Below are positions 21,691 to 31,945 of a stretch of DNA of 64,000 bases, in pieces. How positions within the stretch are numbered: position 1 is the stretch's first letter; each line of letters starts with the position of its first letter. Below the pieces are notes generated by a model. The model had not been told where the DNA came from. It did no database searches and saw only the letters and a program-made list of their open reading frames with translations. Source of the stretch: Adiantum capillus-veneris (lineage: Eukaryota; Streptophyta; Polypodiopsida; Polypodiales; Pteridaceae); assembly GCA_014529385.2 (NCBI GenBank), contig CM043954.1, positions 4,038,501 through 4,102,500 on the forward strand. Direction: 5' to 3'. The position numbers and the translations under genes are program-made.

Positions 21691-22180
21691 AACGAAAACA
21701 TGAGAGGGAAGCCCTTCTGAACCTCATACAACAACAATATGGCGATCAACCCCAAGATAATTTACATAGGGTAGCTGATAAAGTTCTAGTTGTCCTTAAG
21801 ACTGACAATATCAAGGATCTAGATGAGAAGAAAGAGTTTGAAAAGCTACTAAACAATGCACGCACAGGAAAAGATTGGGAAACTTATTATAGATTACAAT
21901 GATGGTTATAAAGTTGGTATCGTGGTGCAGGAGAATTTCTTGATCATGTCATTGGTGTTGCTATTGAGTTTGCATACAAAGAAGAAGAAGAGAATAGTGA
22001 CTTGGATGATGTGCAAGAAGACAACAAGAAATAAAATGAGGGTGCAGATGTGGAGACAAAGGCTATGCAAATGGTGATATTGATGATGATGATGTTGAAG
22101 AGGCTAATGAGGGTCTGGATGTCCAAGATATTGATTCCTAGTGGCTACATAGAAGAATATTAGTCAAGTTTATGGTAGCA
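21691..22180 (+). pseudogene. BRR2: Captured BRR2 (U5 snRNP helicase) N-terminal fragment
   Basis: Plus-strand pieces in order match the N-terminal, pre-helicase part of the plant spliceosomal helicase BRR2. They are a LLNLIQQQYGDQP segment, KKEFEKLLN, then after a frameshift IGKLIIDYNDG, then GVAIEFAYKEEEENSD, then EANEGLDVQDIDS with a stop, then WLHRRI. Spacing and order agree with the family. The helicase cassettes are absent. BRR2 unwinds U4/U6 in spliceosome activation; this fragment cannot. It lies close to the right end of the inverted-repeat element. Confidence 0.75.
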
Positions 22181-22494
22181 TAGACCCCAAAAAATCTAGA
22201 AGCTACCACATCTTCTCATTGGTATAGCTATCTTAGTTTGCTAGTGGAGTAAATTAACTCTTTGAAATACCAATAACAACACCCTCATGTGAAAGATTCT
22301 TTAATTGGCTTGTTAGGACATGTGTCTTATGGCATAAGCACTTAATATCCCCCCCCGGCGGGGTAGGTCCCCCCCCTCCCTTATGCATACGGTACGAGCA
22401 TGAAATAATGGGGGGCTACCCCTATTGTATACGCTTATGTCTGGCCTCTAAAAAACCCCCTCTTGTACATTCACGTGATACCATACGGAAATCC
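22181..22494. other. Right arm of the gene-capturing element
   Basis: No gene. Long C and G runs (CCCCCCCCGGCGGGG near 22351, GGGGGG near 22411) recall those in the left arm and may form strong secondary structure. Confidence 0.55.
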
Positions 22495-22519
22495 ATAGTG
22501 AATCCCCCGGGGGACCAAC

Positions 22520-24517
22520 AATAGGAGAAGGTGATAATGAAGGAAACCAAGAAGTGCCACAAACACCAGACTCGGAACCAGTATTGAAGTCCAAGAAGCA
22601 AAGGCGATGGAGGCCAACTTGGAAATTTGAACATCCTTGGGCATATCCAATTGTAGATGTAGGAAGGCTGAATATTAAATGCGAGTGGTGTGCATACAGC
22701 AAAAGCAGGACTCCTTTTGCCAACAAATGATCTTGCACAATTCAATTCCCTTCTTTAAATGAGCACAACAGATCTAATGAGCACAAAATGGAAGCCTTAA
22801 AGTGGGCAAACAAGGAAAATTGAGTTTGTGTCCCTCTTCCAGATTATGCAGTCAGTTTTGAGGATAAAGAGAAGGTGAGGGCCATCACTGTCATGTGGCA
22901 GGTGTATTTTGTTGTGAAATGCGTTGGACCTATGGAGCTTTTTGAAAAGCTATGCCTTCACCAAATAGAGCAAAGTCTATCTAATATGCCTAAGCATTCA
23001 GCTTATGGAACCTATTTGAATAGAATCTCCGGCATGGAATTTGTTCAAGCAATCAAAGATGTACTTTGGAATGCTTTGTGCAAAGAAGTCCAGGCAAGTC
23101 CTTGGTATTCTATGATGGTACATGATTGTCTACATAAACTACTTGAAAGACGGAGGCAGAGGTGACAATCATGTGGCCTTTGTGAGGCTCATCAAAATGG
23201 ACGATGGTGGGGCAGAAGCAAAGTACGATGCTATTATCAAATTGCTCAAAGAGATGGGCCTATGCCTTCAAAGACTTGTATCTCTTGCGGCTGATGGTTG
23301 CTTAGTTATGATGGGTTGTAGAGGTGGACTCTTAGCAAGAATGAGAGCAGATATTCAGCATCTTCTTCCAGTGCATTGTCTTGCACATCGAGAGTATCTT
23401 GCAGCAAGCCAAGCTGTTGGTTCCTTTCCTGAGCTTGTGCAATTGGATAAGTTATGTAGAATTATCTATGCTTGGCTTCATGCATCAGGAAAAAGAATGG
23501 ATAACTTAAAGCTAATGGAGGGAGCTCTAGATTTGCCCGAGTTATCAATGCTACGAATCCATTCTGTGAGGTGGCTATCACGAGGTCAGGTTATGGAGCA
23601 CATGGTGAAGGTCATGCCTCCCTTGATCATAGAATTTGGAAAGGAGAGCCCAAGTATATATGATGAGCTTATGGTGTACGCAAATCAGTTTTTTATCCAT
23701 CTTCTTGCTGATGTATGTACGTAGCTTAATGTTTTGAATTGCCACTTTCAATCAGATGTGGTCGACATTGCTAATATATCAGGTTATGCTAATGCTACAT
23801 TAAAGAACTTGGAGAAGAAGTTTCTCAGGGACTCAAGGAATTGCAGGTCAAAGCATTTACAAAAGTTTGTAGAGCAATCCAGCAACCAAGAGATCAAATT
23901 CTTTGATGTTATCGGAGACTTGCATATCCATGAGCTTAAGTTTGAAAGCATTGCAGGAAGTAGCAGAGGCGATCCTTTCAAAGATTGTCTACAACTTGGA
24001 AAATAGCTTGTTGGAAAAATTGTGGAGAATTTGAGGACAAGGATGCAAGAGGATATGCCTATTTTTGATGCATGTAAACTTTTCAGTCCCAAGCATTACC
24101 CAAGTGAAGAGCTGGAGATGGAGACTTGTAGCAAATTCTGGCTAGGAAAGTTGCTCAACCAATTTGGAAGCTTAGTAGGTGATGCGGAGATTTGCATGGG
24201 AGAGCTCGATTCTTTCACGACGGTTCTAGTCAGCAATTTCAAGCATAAAAGCTTTCAAGATGCATGGCAATATGCAAGGACGATATGACTATGCAAGACT
24301 CCTTTCCAATCCAGAAAATTCGGCTGTAGTGGAGCGTGGATTCTCTCTTCAAAACACCATAAAAACATCTCAAAGGACACGCATGAACATAGAAACACTT
24401 GAGAACTTTATGTTCATAGGCTTGCATGGACCACAAAATACTTCAGATTTTCCTTGGGATGATGTATTTTCTCTATGGAGCAAGACAAGGAGCAGATCTA
24501 TAAATATCTCCGCGTAG
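22520..24517 (+). pseudogene. hAT transposase body
   Basis: A C2H2-like finger (CEWC ... LNEHNRSNEH) at about 22680-22770 is followed by the RNase H-like core. This has SPWYSMMVHD (first Asp block), a frameshift near 23125, then VSLAADGCLVMMG (second Asp block), PVHCLAHREYL, HSVRWLSRGQ, and the C-terminal dimerisation block with VVERGFSLQNTIK and RTRMNIETLENFM. The order is that of hAT transposases related to zinc-finger/DUF4371 proteins. Stops at about 22729, 22821, 23722 and 24004 and a frame change at about 24285 show it is inactive. The stop at 24517 looks like the natural end. Confidence 0.85.
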
Positions 24518-25919
24518 ATTCCATGGTGTTTTTGATGTGGAAATTTTTGACTGATATACTAAAGCTCAAGGCGGTTGTACAATTACTTGCGATCTATTTG
24601 TAATGCTACACCTTGTACGTTTTGTTTAACCTAATGCTGTAAACCTGTAATTGAACCTTCTCCCCAGCTTTGGTATCTTTTGGGTATTCTCGTTGAAGCT
24701 TTTCTATCAATAAAGATCGGCATTTATGACCAAGATTAGCACTCTTTTTGCTCAATGTACTTATCCACTCTCTTTGTTCAATGTATTTATCGTTGCATGA
24801 AAAGCTGGTGCTTTTGATGATGCATAAACTACTTTCGTTACAATCTAATGCCTGATGCTAAATGTGGGATACTTAGTATTGTATGCAGGTGTCTTTATGC
24901 TCATCTTTTGGCTTTTTTCATGTCATGACCTGGAAAGTGTGTCTTCGATCTCCACTCAACACTCACGAGTCTGAGAAATCTCACAACCGATCCAAATTAA
25001 GTTCTTGAAGAAAGAACAGGTAAAACTTCTCTTTTTTCATTTATATGATCTTATGTTTGGTGAAGAAGGGATTAAATTATATTTCTTTCTGGCATGTGTT
25101 GCAAATGCACGTGATTGGGAAATCTACAACAACCCCTCCCGCTTGAAACATCAGTAAAATCCTACTCAAAAAATTATAGAGATAGAGGTTTTGAAGCCAG
25201 TGTTTGAGGTCTTAAACATGGAAGAACTAAGGCAGGTAAGAAGCCAAATTTCCAATAGCTATGCATGTGAATAAGCATCAAAGGATACTTTGTGTTTCTT
25301 ATAATTAGTGTGTACATTTGGAACCAAAAGTTGTTCATTTCACCTTCATTAAATATTATGGAAATATTGGTACACTTAGTATTCAGCTTTTGAAAATAAT
25401 TGATGCTTTTGCTAGCTTCATGTCTAGTAGTCCCAATTAATGCAATTTTCATTCATTATTTGGCAATCCAAATTGGATTTTGCGGGTACCATAACCCAAT
25501 GCCCATATTATTTTGAAAGGCCAAAGTTTCAAGGCTGTCAAGAGCCATGGTGCAAGTTCTTGTTTGATAAGCAATTAATTGTTTATCCTTTCAAATCGTG
25601 CTTGTATCACATTAAATGTGCAAGCCTTTTGTTTCAACATCATTTGGTCAAGTGCATGTAGCACCCAAATTTACAATTTCTACTCTAGAATTTGCATATC
25701 TATGTGCATTTCATTGTCAGGTAATTGTAGTTGTTGGTATACCTTTTGTTACCATGCTCTCATGAGTGCTTTTGATCATGTAGAGGTGGAAGGGCAACAC
25801 ATATTTTGCCCTGCATTTTGAAGATCGGAGTGGTTGATAACCTTTCCTAAGGGAAGGGCAACCATTATAGTTTCTCTTCCTTAGAATTGGCATTGGGTGC
25901 CCTACAATTTTCAAGCCTG
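24518..25919. other. 3' flank and right subterminal region of hAT element
   Basis: No gene. Contains a plausible 3' UTR (AATAAAGATC near 24710) and two GGAAGGGCA motifs near the right terminus, in the same orientation as those at the left end. Confidence 0.65.
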
Positions 25920-26785
25920 GCTAGGACGCCCCTTGCTACAACTCTTGATCGAGAAAAAGCTGAAGATTTCAGCTTTCCAAGACTTCAATGAAAACTGCTT
26001 CTCAAAGTTTTTTCGCCATCTCTCTGTATTAGTTTTTCGGGTTCATTACTTTTGCTCATTTCACCTTTAAAATTACCCGCATAAAACTTAAGACATGCAG
26101 CGTTTTTTCTCTCAAGGATCGCGACCTTCTCAAACCGCTGATGACTCACTCTCAAGGCTCGTGACCTTCTCAAGCAGGACCTGCTGAGGACTCGTCAAGG
26201 CTTGGCACACTCAACCCACTGATTTCTTGTTTTTCCTTGGCAGTGAACCCGAGAATCAACTCCAGCAATCGGCAGTGCACCCCACATTTCTAAATGCGCT
26301 AGAGCCTTGGGCCGCCTCCCCTCGCACACAGGCTCTTACTGCTTTCGATTGCTGAGTGGCCCACGCTTCTTTCACATGCATGCAGTTCACACTGATCACA
26401 GAATAAGGACTTCCTCAAAGCCTCATTCCCACAACCGCTCTCTCTTACTTCTATCTTAGTAAAGAGACACTTCTCATAAAGGGCACCAAGCCTACTTAAC
26501 AAAGCCAAGCTAATAAAACTGAGTTTCTGTGATTTCTCGATGTCAAGAAAGATTTCAAAGCGGCTATTCAAAACTCTCCCTCGACTTCAATAGCAAGTCT
26601 TTTGTGAAGAGGTACTTTGCAGATCCCATTTGCAAAGAGTGACTTCACAATTGTGTATAATTTAATCCCACATTCATGCCACCACTTGGTAGATGCCACC
26701 GCTTGTAAAGGGCAAGACACTGCCATATAGAGAGTATCTCTATTGGTAAGACCAAGTCCCTCCGTGTTTACAACCACTTTGCATC
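25920..26785 (+). other. Copia leader (continues from 11414 across the hAT)
   Basis: Begins with the second GCTAGGAC. Non-coding; a CTCAAGG/CGTGACCTTCTCAA phrase is repeated around 26115-26175. Leads directly to the gag start at 26786. Confidence 0.65.
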
Positions 26786-27690
26786 ATGGAAGAGAAGGGG
26801 ATTGAAAAATTCAATGGGGACGGTTTCCACACTTGGCAGACCAAACTACGAGGATACCTTATAAAAAAGCAACTATGGTTTGTTGTAAAACCGAGGGTAA
26901 GCAAACCATCCACTTCTATTGAAGGCACTCTCACTAAGGTCCAAATTGCACAAGCACAAGCTAAAAATGAACAAGCACTCGGCACAATTATCACATCACT
27001 CCATGATAATTATGTGCACTTTACAGATAGCTGCACCACTGCAATCCAAAGTATGGGATATACTGGAACATAACTTTGGTGCTAAACAAAACCAAAGTAA
27101 GATTAACTTAAAGAAAAATCTTTATAAACTTACTATGCTTCAAGGGGAGAATGGTTCAAGCCTCGTTTTAACAGACTAATAAGCATAATCACGTAGCTCA
27201 CTTACATTCAGTGCCAAGTCTCGAAAGAAAATCGAGTCGTTGTGCTCCTGAGTGCTCTACCTGAAAGTTTTGACAAGATAGTCACAGTTTTAGAGCAAAA
27301 GGAAACCATACCTTCTCTGCAATATGTTATAGGGGCAATCCATGAAGAAGAAAAGAAAAAAAAAGAAGAAATATGAATCAGTGGGAGGAGCTTATTTTTC
27401 ATCATCATCATCATCATCTAAGGCTCATCATCATCACCTAGATTAAATAACAAGAAGTGTTATGAGTGTCGCAAGCCAGGAGACTTCTCCAAGGACTGCT
27501 ACAAGAACAAGTATTGTAGCAATTGCGGCATCAAAGGTCATCCACAATCAAAATGCCAAGGAAGCGACAACAAAGATAAAAGTAGAGTCAATCTTGCAGA
27601 AGAAGAGGACGAAGATGCATCTCAACAGGCAGAGAATTGTCTCCATGTGTGTGCCATCCCCAACTACTTTTGCGAGTATATTGATGTACT
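26786..27690 (+). pseudogene. Copia gag (UBN2-type) with zinc knuckles
   Basis: ATG 26786 opens MEEKGIEKFNGDGFHTWQTK and continues with the W, ITSLHDNYVHF, and (after a frameshift near 27045) KSVWDILEHNFGAKQNQSKI blocks typical of copia capsid proteins. Near 27460 two knuckles follow: CYECRKPGDFSKDC, in which the usual histidine is Asp, and a canonical CSNCGIKGHPQSKC. The frame ends about 27690, and about 165 bp later the polypurine tract starts, so all of pol has been deleted. Confidence 0.85.
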
Positions 27691-27854
27691 GTAAAATGGA
27701 TGGTCTTCCACCTTCTTTGTTTAAGGGGAGGATTTCTTAGTCTGTGTGACACCATGTGATGAGACCACTCAGTCTGTGTGACTACCTCGGTCTGTGTGAC
27801 TATTAGCTCGTGTGTCTATAGGTCTCGATTCAGCTTCATTCACTATAGTCCATG

Positions 27855-27868
27855 CCTAAGGGGAGGAT
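27855..27868 (+). other. Polypurine tract of gag-only copia
   Basis: CTAAGGGGAGGATT immediately before the 3' LTR. Upstream, CAGTCTGTGTGAC is repeated three times (27735-27800). Confidence 0.8.
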
Positions 27869-28090
27869 TTTTGAGATAGGCATGTCCTTTTCTTCTCGAC
27901 TATGGAACATGTGTATACCCTTTTGCTATTGGCATTTGGTCTATGTGTTGTATGGCTATGTGTAGGCTAAGAAGAAATGGAGTGCCAGCCAGATATCTAT
28001 CCCAAGCTTATAAATAAAGCCTTCCATGTACACATGATATACTAAGGTGTATGTACTTTAATATAACTATATTCTGCGTTTCGATCACGA

Positions 28091-28130
<40 letters not shown>

Positions 28131-28205
28131 GCTGTCTGAGCTATGTCTGCATATACACACAAGCCTCCTTGAACACACACACACACACACACACCATCCA
28201 CTATA
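27869..28205 (+). repeat. 3' LTR of gag-only copia element
   Basis: Similar to 10875-11206 along its length but with TT for TG at the start, TA for CA at the end, a short duplication near 27945 and a longer (TC)n at 28096-28129. The differences imply an old insertion. Confidence 0.85.
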
Positions 28206-28208
28206 GAT

Positions 28209-28442
28209 GGGCAAAAGCATGAAATGGTGGTCATTATTTTCTACCTTCAAAGTACTTTCAAGAAAAATGGTCACATGGTAAAATATTATTAAAAAAGATT
28301 AAAAACTATTGGAGATTACTTGTGTACATTCCTCTCATCAAGATCTTTCTCCTCATATGTGGAGCATCATGTACATCTCTATATGTGTACAAGGTAGTAT
28401 CAAAGACACTACTTCTTGACAAGTTTTTCATGCTTTCACCCA
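28209..28442. mobile_element. MITE, about 234 bp, inside the copia target duplication
   Basis: Ends read GGGCAAAAGCATGAA and the inverse of GGGTGAAAGCATGAA. GAT flanks both sides (28206-28208 and 28443-28445). It splits the GATCC target duplication of the gag-only copia, which explains why that duplication is not adjacent to the 3' LTR. No coding capacity. Confidence 0.65.
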
Positions 28443-28480
28443 GATCCGAGATGCAATAAGCTTCCACTGCGTGCTTAACA
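28443..28480 (+). repeat. 3' LTR of TRIM-like element, second part
   Basis: GATCCGAGATGCAATAAGC to CTTAACA matches the end of the 5' LTR at 9474-9507. Confidence 0.8.
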
Positions 28481-28485
28481 GTCAA

Positions 28486-29690
28486 AGAGACATAAAACAA
28501 TAAAATTGGATTCAAATTTGGATTCTCCTCAGTGTAAAGAGTCATATTTGTTGGAGCCACATTTTTTATGTTATACATCTCATTTTTTGAGGACGCCTTG
28601 TAAATGAGCCTATGTATTTTGATATGAGAGCTGTAAAACTCAGAGCTGTAAAAATTGATCATGTACTCAAAGCCAAAGTAGCCGAACATTGCCCATTTTG
28701 AAAACCCTATGTATAAAATCCAAAAGCCTTAGTTTGAAAACATTATTATCTTTTGGAAAAGAAAGAGCTTTTGCTATACGACTTTCAAGCGACTACTCTT
28801 CTCAAACTTGTAATCCATTTTTCTCATGATTTGATGATCCAAATTCAATTCCAAGAATTCCATTGCGTTCCTTAATCCAACTACTATCAAGGATAATCTT
28901 TTGTTTGGTTTCATCCGGCATGGTGCATACACTTGGTTGTTCTCCTGAGTGAGGAGCTCCTTGCTTATCCACTCTATGTGCTCCGTAAACCATAACTCCT
29001 AACATGCCGAAGTGGGGTTTGAAGAAATATTTGATAGCAATGGCCAAAGAAAGAGGTGTCTCTAACTTCTTTTTGGAATCCCACGAATAAAAATGTTCTT
29101 GGAACGTTGCTCTCATTCATTCAACTCCTCTACATACACATTCTCAACATTCTTTGTTTGGGCCAAAGCTTGCATGAGAGAGGAATTAGGAGCCACATTG
29201 ATACCACATACGTTAGCCCAAGGCTTGTTTGTGCATACATTTTTCATGACGCATACATCACGGCCCATGGTGTCAAATTTTTCTTCTTTCAATACATGGT
29301 CATACTCCACTTTGCTCATGCACTCCTCAAAGCATTCAATTCCACAAGAGAGCATCTACATTATTTGACTTCTTCTTCAAGTTGCATCAAATCTATTGTT
29401 TGCATCTCAAGTGTCCTCTTGACATGCTCATTCTCACCAACAAGAACCCTTAGCATGAAATTTTCTATTGCAAGTGCCAATAAGTCTTTACCTTACTTTT
29501 TTTCTCTCACAACGATACTAAGTATGCAATACTCATGTTTTTCAATGTCATTGGTGGAGTGGTTGTGTCGCTATCCCCATACTTAGGAGATTTTGAATCA
29601 TTTTTTACAATGGTTGTGGACCTTCTGAAGAAGAAGAGCCCTTGCAAGTACTGAAAGACATTGTATGTAAAATAAGAGATGAGAGTCAAC
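28486..29690 (-). pseudogene. Degenerate minus-strand coding region, unrecognised
   Basis: Adjacent minus-strand frames (29507-29689, 29113-29355, 28802-29116, 28500-28689) read as one damaged protein. The third and second overlap by four bases. The protein is rich in charged residues and may include a coiled coil near 29360-29500 (ENEHVKRTLEMQTIDLMQLE), then SSLMQALAQTKNVENVYVEE, then IKYFFKPHFGMLGVMVYGAH. I do not recognise the family; a retroelement protein is possible. It is downstream of the nested block and may belong to the same unit as ORF-X copy 1. Confidence 0.3.
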
Positions 29691-29842
29691 TACCCCAAAC
29701 ATGTCCACTTTATAAATTCTACTAACTCAAAAAAAAAAAAGTTTTTACATCAGTGTGTAGAGGGCATCATGCTCTTCAATTGAGACTGCAGATCACCCAA
29801 ATCACATTTTGGATGATTAAAAGAGTGAATTTTTGCTACACG

Positions 29843-29904
<62 letters not shown>

Positions 29905-31128
29905 GGGTTACTTGTACTAGATATGGGAGAGACTTTCTTACCAAGATCTCAAAATGAGCTTGCCACCTCTTTTGTTTTTTTTCCTCAGCAAAGCGCATTA
30001 GTACTAGTTTTAGTATTACAGTCACTATTTTTTATGTGCATATTGATGCTAATAGCAACACTAATACATGCATAATCTAGAGATGTCAAGTGACAAGTTT
30101 CAAAAACATTTAGAAGACCTAATAGTGTTTGTGATGCTTGATGTCTTGTATTGAGAGTACCTGGTGGTTCTTAAGCAAAAACAAAACATCTTGAGAAATT
30201 ACATGCATTCTTCAAATCTTGAATGGTTGTGATGTGAGTTGACTATGTCTTATCTCTTTGGGGCATGATAATACTTGGAGCTACTTGGGTAGGGGAACAG
30301 AGAGAGCTTTTTTGAGGGAGCTTCTTATGGAAAATGGACCGGTTGGCAAATTTGTTGAACTCTCTCTGTGAAATTTGTGATGGATTCCCTAATCTTATGC
30401 AAAAAGCTCCCTCTGCCAAATGCTGGTTGATTTCGTAGGCTGTCACCGAAAATTGTGCCACCACATAAAAAGACACCGTTATAGAGTGACGGTTGGGTGG
30501 TTGGAGGTCTTATGTGCACTTCTAACAATGTGCTTGCACACAAGCTACAATACATATGGAGACAAGTGTATAAGTCTCACCCACAAGAGCCTTATATGAC
30601 TCTTGATTCCATAAAATAAGGAATAGATTCTTAACCTTGGAATACAACAAAAGCAAAATACGACCATCAAAATAAATGGTGTTGGATAGAACTTCTCTGA
30701 TGCAACATCTGGTCCATTGTACAGGTTAGCCAAAGACAATGCATGTTTGCATGTTTCAATTATTGAAGGATGCAATGCACACGACAAGGGGGGAGATGTA
30801 CTTAACAATTCAAGAGAGAAAATCACACCTCAATTGGCATGTTGCAGGCAGGTGTGCGTGTCGGCAAGACCCTTCATGCTCCATCTACAATTGTTTTTTT
30901 TGTGATTTCTCTAATATCAATTATCGACAATGACCTAGGGTAAGGTCATGTAACCCGGCTTTATTGACATCCAACTAGAGTAGCTGGTTACTATTCCGAG
31001 ATGTTTTACCTTCATCATTAAGGTTAATAGAAGGACAGATTAATAACGGGTCAAACACATAAAAGAGAAGCTAGCTAAGGGTGGGTGGTGTGTAGAGCAA
31101 TGACTACTATTGTTGTGCTCAGGAAAAT

Positions 31129-31178
<50 letters not shown>

Positions 31179-31880
31179 GACGAGCAAGGATGAATCATGA
31201 TGTGAGAGATGGAAACTTGCGATTGGTAAGCTCAACTACCAAGAAAGGAGAAGCACAGCTATTGCAAATTTATGGAGAAGAGTTAAAGAATACAAAAAAT
31301 CCACTTAATTACAAAAACCGGCAAGTCCATATATCTCTCTCACAGTACACGGATAGGTTTACAGGAATAGAAAAAAGCCACTTATGCACAAGTTCAGACT
31401 ACTTGAGGATAAGCACATCTCTTTGTTCAAAAGAATGTTAAAAGAAATCGTCTATAATGGTTTACAAAAAAGATTATTGTCCACACAATGTGAGATCTTG
31501 TTTGAAAAATATACTCTAAGTCATGGGCCGATGGATCTAACTCCACAATGTTTGGATACGGTTCCAATAGAGATGCTGCCTTCAGGACACGCTCCACCTC
31601 ATCTGCATGTCTCTTGTCTTGCTCCTTTATCTCTCTCTCAAGCGACGCGCTTGCATTTCCAAAACAGTGCATAGTTTGGTGGAGTACTCCTCGGTGCTCT
31701 CAAATATTTTTATCATACGCAAGCATCAATATTCTTGGCCATCTTTAAGCTGAACTAAAAGTAAAGCACTCTTGCTCTGATTCGCAAAAAGAAATAAAAT
31801 TTTTATCTGATTTTTTTTCTCTCTCTTTCTCTTTCTTGTTCTCTCTCCCTCACCTTTGCTCCCTCTCCCCCCATCTTCAA

Positions 31881-31941
<61 letters not shown>
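29691..31941. other. Gene-free stretch with (GA)n, (AG)n and (TC)n tracts
   Basis: Pure dinucleotide tracts occur at about 29845-29900, 31129-31176 and 31885-31941. A minus-strand frame at 31427-31672 contains REIKEQDKRHADEVERVLKA, a probable coiled coil, without a recognisable family. Nothing else is supported. Confidence 0.6.

Positions 31942-31945
<4 letters not shown>

Larger units (their letters stand above)
13192..22511. mobile_element. 9,320-bp inverted-repeat element carrying captured host-gene fragments (Pack-type)
   Basis: The ends are a perfect 17-bp inverted repeat CCCGGGGGATTCACTAT (13192-13208 and 22495-22511). Perfect 8-bp duplications GGACCAAC lie outside (13184-13191 and 22512-22519). 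Removing the element and one duplication restores an open hAT transposase frame, independent proof of the borders. I find no transposase of its own. Inside are pieces of beta-tubulin, a PPR protein, a receptor-like kinase, BRR2 and probably a dehydrin, plus several tandem repeats. The 8-bp duplication suggests hAT-type mobilisation, but the ends lack the hAT consensus. Confidence 0.85.
11415..25919 (+). mobile_element. hAT DNA transposon, 14.5 kb, inserted in copia leader
   Basis: Ends are CAAGGTTGAAAATTG (11415-11429) and the inverse of CAGGCTTGAAAATTG (ending 25919), 13 of 15 bases matching and of the hAT CA-G-G form. They are flanked by the perfect 8-bp duplication GCTAGGAC (11407-11414 and 25920-25927). 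Subterminal GGAAGGGCA motifs occur at 11565, 11620, 25788 and 25852. It encodes a hAT-type transposase (13053-13191 plus 22512-24517). Subtracting the inner 9.3-kb insertion leaves about 5.2 kb, a normal size for an autonomous hAT. Confidence 0.9.
10875..28205 (+). mobile_element. Gag-only copia element nested in the TRIM-like 3' LTR
   Basis: LTRs of 332 bp (10875-11206) and 337 bp (27869-28205) share TTGAGATAGGCATGTCC starts and CCATCCACTA ends. A tRNA-Met primer site and a polypurine tract are in place. Target duplication is GATCC, the right copy being interrupted by a MITE. Without the hAT insertion the element is about 2.8 kb: leader, gag, polypurine tract. Protease, integrase and RT are absent, so it is an internally deleted, non-autonomous copy. 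Confidence 0.85.
8949..28480 (+). mobile_element. Non-autonomous copia-like element (TRIM-like), host of nested block
   Basis: The 5' LTR starts TGTTGGGGTCA and ends CTCAACA at 9507. It is followed by a tRNA-Met primer site, 1.2 kb of non-coding interior, a polypurine tract and a 3' LTR starting at 10706. That LTR is interrupted after 10874 and resumes at 28443 (GATCCGAGATGCAATAAGC) to end CTTAACA at 28480. The flanks GTCGA (8944-8948) and GTCAA (28481-28485) are a 4/5 target duplication. Removing insertions gives LTRs of 207 and 202 bp and a total of about 1.6 kb, far too short to encode pol. Confidence 0.82.

Noticed and set aside
13192-22511. A Helitron as the vehicle for the captured gene fragments
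   Set aside because: Helitrons lack terminal inverted repeats and target duplications. Here both are perfect, and BRR2 is in opposite orientation to the other fragments.
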